Below, piece by piece: positions 12,844 to 17,171 of a stretch of 17,171 bases of DNA. Numbering within the stretch: the first letter of the stretch is position 1; the number at the start of each line of letters is the position of its first letter. The notes under the pieces are model-generated. The model searched no databases and was not told where the DNA came from. It saw only the letters and a program-made list of their open reading frames with translations. The position numbers and the translations under genes were made by a program. The DNA comes from Galactobacillus timonensis (GTDB taxonomy: Bacteria > Bacillota_I > Bacilli_A > Erysipelotrichales > Erysipelotrichaceae). The stretch covers positions 43,635 to 60,805 of the forward strand of contig NZ_LT964741.1 of assembly GCF_900240265.1 (NCBI RefSeq), given 5' to 3'.

Positions 12844-13698
12844 GTGCTGAAAAAGATATTGCGTTATCTGCGTTACATTGTGATTGCGGTATTGGCTGTT
12901 TTTTGTGTTTTTGCGCTGGTGATGGTTGATCGTGGTCGGAAGCTGGCTTCCAGCGTGATGGAAGAGACGCCGATCAGTGCGGCGGTGGAACCGTATTTTT
13001 CCATGTCTACGTGGACGGACTATGAGGATCTGGATCCGAAGTTTGTTGAAGCCGTCGTTTCGGTGGAGGATCAGCGGTATTTTAAGCGCTACGGCTTTGA
13101 CTGGCCGGCGTTGATCCGGGCCGTATTCAACAATATGATGGCACGTTCCTTTGTGGAGGGCGGAAGTACGATTTCGCAGCAGATTGCGAAAAATCTGTAT
13201 TTTCAGTCGGCTCCGCGCGGGGTGACAGAGAAAATTGCAGAAGTTTATATCATGTACCGGCTGGAGGCGACGTATTCGAAGCAGACGCTGTTCGCTCTCT
13301 ATGTGAATATGAACTATTACGGCGATGGCTATTGGGGGATCCGGGAGGCAAGTGAAGGCTATTATGGCGTGGAACCGGATGATCTGACGCTGGGGCAGGC
13401 GGCGATGCTTGCGGGAATTCCCAATGCGCCGGGATACTATCAGCTTTCGACGGGCTATGATGCGGCGCTGCGGCGGATGCATAAAGTGCTGAACCGTATG
13501 CGGCAGGAAAGCTATATCACCGATGATGAGCGCCAGGGGGTGATGGAGGAAGACATGCGTCCGCTGTCGGTGAAGCAGAGTGATACTTCTGCGGAAACAT
13601 TGGAGCCAACAGACGGCCTGACGTTGGATACAAATTTTGATTTATCATTATTCATAAAACAAAAGAAAACCACATTATTATGCGGTTTTCTTTTTTGA
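12844..13698 (+). CDS. GT51 peptidoglycan transglycosylase, 3' end altered by the integrated element
   Basis: Polymerises lipid II into glycan strands at the outer face of the membrane. N-terminal helix (about 9-28), then the GT51 domain (about 60-235). Motifs: VEDQRYFKRYGFDW (74-87, catalytic Glu75; Arg where His is usual), GGSTISQQIAKNLYF (106-120), KIAEVYIMYRLEATYSK (130-146, second catalytic Glu133) and LTLGQAAMLAGIPNAPGYY (181-199). Start is GTG 12844, four bases after the previous stop, with a weak ribosome binding site. No transpeptidase domain follows. The last 25 or so codons are AT-rich and read straight through a terminator hairpin (13661-13696), with the stop in its T run. This suggests that the native 3' end was replaced on integration of the neighbouring element. 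The native protein could be monofunctional or a class A PBP. Confidence 0.85.
   Translation: MLKKILRYLRYIVIAVLAVFCVFALVMVDRGRKLASSVMEETPISAAVEPYFSMSTWTDYEDLDPKFVEAVVSVEDQRYFKRYGFDWPALIRAVFNNMMARSFVEGGSTISQQIAKNLYFQSAPRGVTEKIAEVYIMYRLEATYSKQTLFALYVNMNYYGDGYWGIREASEGYYGVEPDDLTLGQAAMLAGIPNAPGYYQLSTGYDAALRRMHKVLNRMRQESYITDDERQGVMEEDMRPLSVKQSDTSAETLEPTDGLTLDTNFDLSLFIKQKKTTLLCGFLF
13661..13696. terminator. Bidirectional terminator at the element boundary
   Basis: AAAAGAAAACC (13661-13671) pairs with GGTTTTCTTTT (13684-13694), 11 pairs, with two more inner pairs past an A-C mismatch and loop TTATTA. T run to 13696 on the plus strand and A run on the left give termination both ways. It lies inside the open frame of the transglycosylase tail. 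Confidence 0.8.
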
Positions 13699-13699
13699 C

Positions 13700-13870
13700 T
13701 TACAGGGCGGCTAAATGCTTCATCGTTCGATTGACGTTCGATGACGTTTGTTGCTGTTTAAGGCTTCGTTATCGCATTATCTGGCATTCTGCTGGCATTG
13801 ATAAATGCGTTTCAATGGCGTTCACATGCAGATTATTGCATCCAAAAGATGTAACTTTGATGTAACTTTA
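13700..13870. other. Probable attachment-site region with paired 11-bp-period repeats
   Basis: The 169 bases between the transglycosylase frame and the integrase stop hold no gene. They contain three pairs of direct repeats, all with an 11-bp period: CGTTCGAT at 13724 and 13735; CTGGCATT at 13781 and 13792; GATGTAACTTT at 13848 and 13859 (tandem, perfect). Paired repeats one helical turn apart next to an integrase gene are expected for arm-type integrase or excisionase binding sites. The att core cannot be defined because the right end of the element is outside the window. Confidence 0.55.
13848..13869 (+). repeat. Perfect tandem 11-bp repeat at the integrase stop
   Basis: GATGTAACTTT occurs at 13848-13858 and again at 13859-13869; the second copy runs into the integrase stop codon (complement of 13868-13870). 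Confidence 0.9.
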
Positions 13871-15007
13871 CGACATCTTCCGGATGTCAACAGCATGACG
13901 CTTCTCGTCTTCTGTGGATCTGTCATAGCTGATGGTCATGTTGTACGACGTATGACCGAGAATGTCCTGCTGTACTCTGGGTGATACGTCAGCTTCACGA
14001 AGACTGTGCACCATCGTGTGCCGCAGCATGTAGAGATGGAAGTCAATACCGCACTTCTTGGCTGTGCGTCTGACATAATTCGACAGGAAGTCGATCTCGA
14101 ATGGTAAGCCATCGTAGTCATAGAGCGGATGCTTCTTTGGAAGATCCACCATCATTTGACGCAAGATCGGGTCCAGTGCATCGCTGATCGGAACCATCCG
14201 CACCGATGCAGCTGTCTTCGTGGTGACGATCTGTCGGCGGGCTGTCGCTGTCGATCCAACAGCCTTTGTAACGCTGATCGTGTGCTGATCGAGATCAATG
14301 TCACTCCATTCCAAGGCCATCGCTTCTGCTGGGCGCATTCCGGTATGATAGAGGATCATCAGAATGTAATAGATGCGCTTACGTCTGAACTTGCCTGCCT
14401 CATCCTGCACATACTTGTCAGATAACAGAAGGAAGTTGATGTACTTTTGAAAGTCTTCCGCAGAGATCAGCACAGGCTTCTTCTTCGCAGCGGGGTGCTT
14501 GTCACGTGGCATCTGCACAACGGCAGTCAGATCTGGAACCATGACACCATCCATCACAGCGGCCTTGTAGATTTGTCGCCAGACGGCAATCACACGTTCT
14601 GTGGCGTCAGCGCTGTACTTGTTTATACTCTCATTCAAAGACTGTTGGATGTCGGCAGCTTTGACCGCAGATATTTCCTTGTTACCATACGGCTTGATCG
14701 AGTGTTCATACGCAAGCCGATGGCGCTTCCAAGTCGGAATGGTGATATTGAACAGGGTCTTCGTTCTCTCGAACAGCTCTGCGACTGTTGGTGTATGCTT
14801 TACCAGTCTCCCGATCCGCAGATCCGCAACAGCCTTGTCTCGCACAACGATCGCTGCTTTCAATGCTTCCGATGGCGTTGTGTAGTCAGCCAGGTTGATC
14901 AGCTTCGTCCAATACTTGACCGCTTCACCATCCTTGTACTTGATCTGCACTTGGAGGTAGCGGCTCGATCCTTTGCGGATCTCACGGATGTATCGTTCCT
15001 TCTTCAT
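13868..15007 (-). CDS. int: Tyrosine recombinase (phage-type integrase)
   Basis: Integrates and excises the element by site-specific recombination. The 379-residue protein has an N-terminal AP2-like arm-binding region (about 1-65, RYIREIRKGSSRYLQVQIKY), a SAM-like core-binding domain (about 73-165) and a catalytic domain (about 180-370). Catalytic set: R225 (HTGMRPAEA), K264 (TTKTAA), H324 and R329 (HLYMLRHT), H352 (LGHTSYNMT) and nucleophile Y361 (TISYDRS). All are present, so it should be active. It lies at the left end of the element, reading toward the host gene, the usual prophage/ICE layout. Its ATG overlaps the stop of the 91-residue gene (ATGA, 15004-15007). Confidence 0.95.
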   Translation of the reverse strand: MKKERYIREIRKGSSRYLQVQIKYKDGEAVKYWTKLINLADYTTPSEALKAAIVVRDKAVADLRIGRLVKHTPTVAELFERTKTLFNITIPTWKRHRLAYEHSIKPYGNKEISAVKAADIQQSLNESINKYSADATERVIAVWRQIYKAAVMDGVMVPDLTAVVQMPRDKHPAAKKKPVLISAEDFQKYINFLLLSDKYVQDEAGKFRRKRIYYILMILYHTGMRPAEAMALEWSDIDLDQHTISVTKAVGSTATARRQIVTTKTAASVRMVPISDALDPILRQMMVDLPKKHPLYDYDGLPFEIDFLSNYVRRTAKKCGIDFHLYMLRHTMVHSLREADVSPRVQQDILGHTSYNMTISYDRSTEDEKRHAVDIRKMS

Positions 15008-15279
15008 TTTTTCAGCAGCGCATCAAGTTCTCGAATGATGATGAAGTTCTGCTCCATGATCGCTCTCAGATAGTAGACAGGAAGAGCATCTTCCGGCTTC
15101 GCTCCCATCGACAGCTTCATACCTGTCTCCATCATTCCGGTTCCGGCGAGCTCTGCGGCGATTTTTTTGACAGCATCCGCATACTCTGGGGAGACATCAC
15201 CAAGCCCGTACTTCTCCATCAGCTCCTGCTCCTTGCGTGCCTGCTTGTCTTCCTTCGATTCCTTGTCTTTTCCGAACAT
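15004..15279 (-). CDS. 91-residue element protein, unknown function
   Basis: I do not recognise this protein. The N-terminal 25 residues are highly charged (MFGKDKESKEDKQARKEQE), the middle (residues 26-60) resembles a short helical domain with LMEKYGL, and the C-terminus is helical (AIMEQNFIIIRELDALLKK). There is no membrane segment and no Cys. AAGGAGG about 8 nt upstream supports the start. It lies between the repressor and integrase genes on the same strand and overlaps int by four bases, so it belongs to the lysogeny operon. A role in immunity or recombination control is only guilt by association. Confidence 0.7.
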   Translation of the reverse strand: MFGKDKESKEDKQARKEQELMEKYGLGDVSPEYADAVKKIAAELAGTGMMETGMKLSMGAKPEDALPVYYLRAIMEQNFIIIRELDALLKK

Positions 15280-15315
15280 ACTTATATCCTCCTTACGCTC
15301 TGTGGCGTTATTTCC

Positions 15316-15531
15316 TTATAGATTGACGAGCTCTTGCATCTCATCACGAGTAAGACCGATGACTTGGCAATACCGCAGGAACTGGTCAGCATATATTGTC
15401 CGCTTGCCATTCTCCCAACGGCTTACCATCGACTTGGCCATGCCAAGCTGATCTGCAACCTGCTGCTGAGTGAACCCGTGTTCTTTTCTCTTTTCGCACA
15501 ACCACATCCCGATCTTCTCATTGTCTGTCAT
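15316..15531 (-). CDS. XRE-family repressor of the element
   Basis: A 71-residue DNA-binding protein made almost entirely of one HTH_XRE domain (about 8-65): RKEHGFTQQQVADQLGMAKSMVSRWENGKR holds the two recognition helices. There is no C-terminal peptidase domain, so it is not LexA-like and would not be cleaved by RecA; induction may come through the antirepressor at 16228. The open frame begins at 15585, but GAGG with about 9-nt spacing supports ATG 15531. It is divergent from the Cro-like gene, and palindromes of one family lie on both sides of its promoter region. Confidence 0.85.
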   Translation of the reverse strand: MTDNEKIGMWLCEKRKEHGFTQQQVADQLGMAKSMVSRWENGKRTIYADQFLRYCQVIGLTRDEMQELVNL

Positions 15532-15547
15532 TTCTGTTGTCCTCTTG

Positions 15548-15562
15548 TTTCCTGTTAGGTAA
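15548..15562. promoter_or_regulatory. Operator-like palindrome in the repressor leader
   Basis: TTTCCTGTTAGGTAA matches TTCCCTAATAGGGAA (15624-15638) at 11 of 15 positions. It lies just downstream of a possible minus-strand -10 (TATTAT, 15572-15567), 17 bases before the repressor ATG, suited to autoregulation. Confidence 0.5.
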
Positions 15563-15615
15563 CTAGATAATACATCTAAAATCACACCGAAAGTGTAAAA
15601 TCAGCAAAAAAAGTG

Positions 15616-15644
15616 TTGACATGTTCCCTAATAGGGAATAAAGT
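15616..15644 (+). promoter_or_regulatory. Early rightward promoter of the element with embedded operator
   Basis: TTGACA (15616-15621, perfect -35), 17-nt spacer, TAAAGT (15639-15644, four of six to the -10 consensus). The spacer contains the perfect palindrome TTCCCTAATAGGGAA (15624-15638). A repressor bound there would block RNA polymerase. It drives the Cro-like gene at 15686. Confidence 0.75.
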
Positions 15645-15654
15645 GTAGCCGGAG

Positions 15655-15669
15655 TTACCCGAAAGGGAA
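15655..15669. promoter_or_regulatory. Second operator-like palindrome downstream of the early promoter
   Basis: TTACCCGAAAGGGAA, same length and outer bases as the palindrome at 15624-15638, with 31 bp between starts (about three helical turns). It lies in the 5' leader before the Cro-like gene. Confidence 0.6.
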
Positions 15670-15685
15670 CTTGAAAGGAGCAGAG

Positions 15686-15880
15686 ATGGGCGAAACGAAG
15701 TTCAGTGTTAAGGCACTCGCAGCACTCAAGGGCCTGACTCTTAACGATCTTGCAGATGAAGCCGGAATCAGTCAGGACCACATGAAGAGCCTATCGGTTG
15801 GCAGGGTACGAATGACAGCAGATGATCTCAAAAAGCTGTCGAAAGCAACCAACATTCCGATGGACCTGATTCAGTTCTAA
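15686..15880 (+). CDS. Cro-like small HTH protein
   Basis: A 64-residue protein with one XRE-type helix-turn-helix: ALAALKGLTLNDLADEAGISQDHMKSLSVGRVRMTADDLKKLS is visible in order from about residue 9 to 52 (first two helices to about 26). It lacks any effector domain. AAAGGAG (15674-15680) five bases before ATG 15686 fixes the start; a TTG at 15671 is not favoured. Position, size and divergent arrangement against the repressor match a Cro/CI-type switch. It sits under the early promoter with two palindromes in its control region. Confidence 0.8.
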   Translation: MGETKFSVKALAALKGLTLNDLADEAGISQDHMKSLSVGRVRMTADDLKKLSKATNIPMDLIQF

Positions 15881-15897
15881 TTTTTTTAGACAGAAAG

Positions 15898-15912
15898 TTT
15901 CCTTTGAGGGAA
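15898..15912. promoter_or_regulatory. Third operator-like palindrome before the excisionase-like gene
   Basis: TTTCCTTTGAGGGAA, 11 of 15 identical to the palindrome at 15624-15638. It lies in the 48-base gap between the Cro-like gene and the excisionase-like gene, six bases before its GGAAGGAGG ribosome binding site, so a bound protein could block elongation or a local promoter. Confidence 0.45.
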
Positions 15913-15928
15913 CAAACGGAAGGAGGTT

Positions 15929-16162
15929 ATGACAGACGATTACCTGACAGCATCAGAAGCGGCTCAGATCCTTCGATGCAGTGCACGCAAGATCGGAGAA
16001 CTTCGATCTGGCGGATTGCTCAAAGGTCTAAGGGTCGGAAAAACGTACATCTATCGAAGACGAGACATAGACACATTCTTCGATGATTACGCTGGCTTCG
16101 ATCTGGGGAACGCTTCGAAGATCCGACTTGCACAACAGATCCAAAACAAAAAGAGCGCCTAG
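15929..16162 (+). CDS. Excisionase-like HTH protein (MerR/HTH_17 type)
   Basis: A 77-residue protein with the winged-helix DNA-binding signature of excisionase-like proteins: YLTASEAAQILRCSARKIGEL (residues 5-25) and a wing plus RVGKTYIYRRRDIDTFFDDY (35-54). Such proteins direct the integrase toward excision or act as transcription regulators. GGAAGGAGG at 15918-15926 is strong but close to the ATG. The C-terminal tail (residues 55-77) is polar. The combination with the integrase suggests Xis, but HTH_17 proteins in early phage operons can also be regulators. Confidence 0.75.
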   Translation: MTDDYLTASEAAQILRCSARKIGELRSGGLLKGLRVGKTYIYRRRDIDTFFDDYAGFDLGNASKIRLAQQIQNKKSA

Positions 16163-16202
16163 CCTTGGACGGGAAGCGCTCAGATGGCAGATCAATGCCA
16201 TC
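16153..16202 (+). other. Two adjacent hairpins before the antirepressor gene
   Basis: GAGCGC/GCGCTC (16153-16158/16176-16181) and GATGGC/GCCATC (16183-16188/16197-16202) follow directly on each other around the stop of the excisionase-like gene. Neither has a T run, so a terminator is unlikely; they may shape the leader of the antirepressor mRNA. Confidence 0.4.
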
Positions 16203-16227
16203 TCCATTCTAACAGAAAAGGAGATTT

Positions 16228-16968
16228 ATGAACGATATTACACCAATCAAAATTTCAAGCAACTCTGATCGTGTGACAGTCTCTGCGAGAGAATTACACG
16301 ACGCACTCCAGATTCAAACTGATTATCCCCACTGGTTCGGCCGAATGACTGAATACGGATTTGTGGAAGGAGAAGACTATCAGACATTTTTGTCCGATAG
16401 GTCTGACGGTCTTCCAGGGAAACCAAAGCAGGACGCTGAGATAACTCTCGAAATGGCGAAACAGATCTGCATGATTCAGCGCACTGACATCGGCAGGCAG
16501 TACCGAGAATACTTCCTTCAGCTTGAAAAGGAATGGAACAGTCCTGAAAAAGTGATGGCACGAGCGCTGGACTATGCACACAAGACCATTGCCAATCTTT
16601 CAAACCAGATCGCAGAGCAGAAGCCGAAAGTCATCTTCGCTGAAGCGGTATCCGCATCCAAAACTTCAATCTTGATCGGCGATCTTGCCAAGATCCTGAA
16701 ACAGAACGGGATCGACATCGGGCAGAAGCGCTTGTTCGCATGGCTGAGAGACAACGGATACCTGATCAAAGGCGGAGCTTCGAAGAACATGCCAACACAG
16801 CGTGCAATGGAAATGGGATTGTTCGTTGTCAAAGAAGGGTCCTACGTCAACGGCGAAGGTGTGAATGTAACGACTAAGACCACAAAGGTTACCGGCAAAG
16901 GCCAGATCTATTTCATTAACAAATTCAAGGGAACAGAGGAAATCGAAAATGATGAATCAAGTAAATGA
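16228..16968 (+). CDS. ant: Phage antirepressor, AntA plus KilA-C domains
   Basis: A 246-residue protein. N-terminal AntA/AntB domain (about 14-85: VSARELHDALQIQTDYPHWF, then FVEGEDYQTF and ITLEMAKQICMIQRTDIGRQYR), a helical linker (about 105-130) and a C-terminal KilA-C (ANT) DNA-binding domain (about 145-220: IGDLAKILKQNGIDIGQKRLF, WLRDNGYLI). Proteins of this build bind and inactivate phage repressors and promote induction. The frame is in the same early transcript as the Cro-like and excisionase-like genes; AAAGGAG about 6 nt upstream supports ATG 16228. This is the best single indication that the element is a prophage rather than a conjugative element. Confidence 0.9.
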   Translation: MNDITPIKISSNSDRVTVSARELHDALQIQTDYPHWFGRMTEYGFVEGEDYQTFLSDRSDGLPGKPKQDAEITLEMAKQICMIQRTDIGRQYREYFLQLEKEWNSPEKVMARALDYAHKTIANLSNQIAEQKPKVIFAEAVSASKTSILIGDLAKILKQNGIDIGQKRLFAWLRDNGYLIKGGASKNMPTQRAMEMGLFVVKEGSYVNGEGVNVTTKTTKVTGKGQIYFINKFKGTEEIENDESSK

Positions 16969-17089
16969 CTTTTTTAACTACTGGATCGGCCCCGAATGGA
17001 AGGATCTCGCCATCCAGTCAATGCTGATCGGGTTCGGGCTCTCGTGCTTGGTGTTTCTCTTCACCGTGATGGTGTGCAGCGGGATCTGA
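16949..17089 (+). CDS. 46-residue single-span membrane protein of the element
   Basis: ATG-ATG at 16949-16954 after AGAGGA (16935-16940); stop TGA 17087-17089. The N-terminal half is polar with aromatic residues (NQVNDFFNYWIGPEWKDL), followed by one membrane helix (MLIGFGLSCLVFLFTVMV). It overlaps the end of the antirepressor gene by 20 bases in another frame, the usual packing of early phage genes. Function unknown. Start may be the second ATG. Confidence 0.6.
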   Translation: MMNQVNDFFNYWIGPEWKDLAIQSMLIGFGLSCLVFLFTVMVCSGI

Positions 17090-17091
17090 GC

Positions 17092-17171
17092 ATGACGGAA
17101 AAGGAAAGAAGAGAAGTATTCAACGATCCGGATAACTGGTCACCATCATTGGAGTTTCCATCCAATGGCAT
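17092..17171 (+). CDS. Partial element gene, runs off the window
   Basis: ATG 17092 begins two bases after the previous stop; the frame is open to the window end. The visible N-terminus, starting MTEKERREVF and followed by NDPDNWSPSLEF, is polar and not recognised. The ribosome binding site is weak, so translation is probably coupled to the gene before it. Confidence 0.45.
   Translation, partial: MTEKERREVFNDPDNWSPSLEFPSNG

Noticed and set aside
13680..13865. Plus-strand 61-codon open frame between the transglycosylase and integrase genes
   Set aside because: No ribosome binding site, starts in a terminator and covers the repeat-rich att region.

Overview
The window reads as a chromosomal segment of a low- to mid-GC Gram-positive anaerobe (Firmicutes/Bacillota; an Erysipelotrichia-type gut bacterium is my guess from gene style, not a proven placement). 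Evidence: strong AGGAGG-type ribosome binding sites, short intrinsic terminators, a Firmicute-type short glucose-6-phosphate isomerase, a lipoprotein ApbE, an Rnf electron-transport operon and a GT51 transglycosylase. The first 13.6 kb is core chromosome. The last 3.5 kb is the left end of an integrated element, most likely a prophage.

Layout. 1-272: no convincing gene, but a run of local hairpins ending in a strong terminator, probably the 3' part of a structured RNA. 278-545: a 14-bp perfect inverted repeat with inner hairpins, then a 27-codon ORF for a hydrophobic peptide with a perfect Shine-Dalgarno and its own terminator. 599-1389 (minus): a divergent PAP2 (YuiD-like) membrane protein followed by a NifU-C-like Fe-S scaffold. 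1475-3398 (plus): an S1-domain RNA-binding protein overlapping pgi, then a small two-CxxC zinc-ribbon protein. 3449-4819 (plus): a MATE exporter whose Shine-Dalgarno lies inside a terminator hairpin. 4886-6043 (minus): ApbE, an extracytosolic FMN transferase lipoprotein. 6278-12022 (plus): an Rnf operon in the order rnfC-rnfD-rnfG-rnfE-rnfA-(65-aa four-Cys protein)-rnfB, closed by a terminator. 12111-13698 (plus): a CpaB-like SAF-domain protein and a GT51 transglycosylase. 13700-13867: a probable att region with three pairs of 11-bp-period direct repeats. 13868-17171: tyrosine integrase, a small unknown protein and an XRE repressor on the minus strand; divergently a Cro-like protein, an excisionase-like HTH protein, an AntA/KilA-C antirepressor, a small membrane protein and a gene cut by the window end. 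Four related palindromes control this switch region.

The most interesting system is the Rnf operon. RnfD has gained an extra C-terminal membrane helix, a Ser/Ala linker and three tandem FMN-binding domains, each with an ApbE-type SGAT flavinylation site; the last two are a recent 339-bp tandem duplication. RnfB is cut down to its membrane anchor and one four-Cys cluster, with no ferredoxin-like 2[4Fe-4S] module. A second tiny membrane-anchored four-Cys protein lies directly before it. RnfC keeps its NADH/FMN-type module and two 4Fe-4S motifs, and RnfA/RnfE keep all four expected Cys. Together with the divergent apbE, this suggests a complex exchanging electrons between cytoplasmic NADH and a chain of covalently bound flavins outside the membrane, rather than a standard ferredoxin:NAD+ oxidoreductase. 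The architecture is read from the sequence; electron direction and final acceptor are inference.
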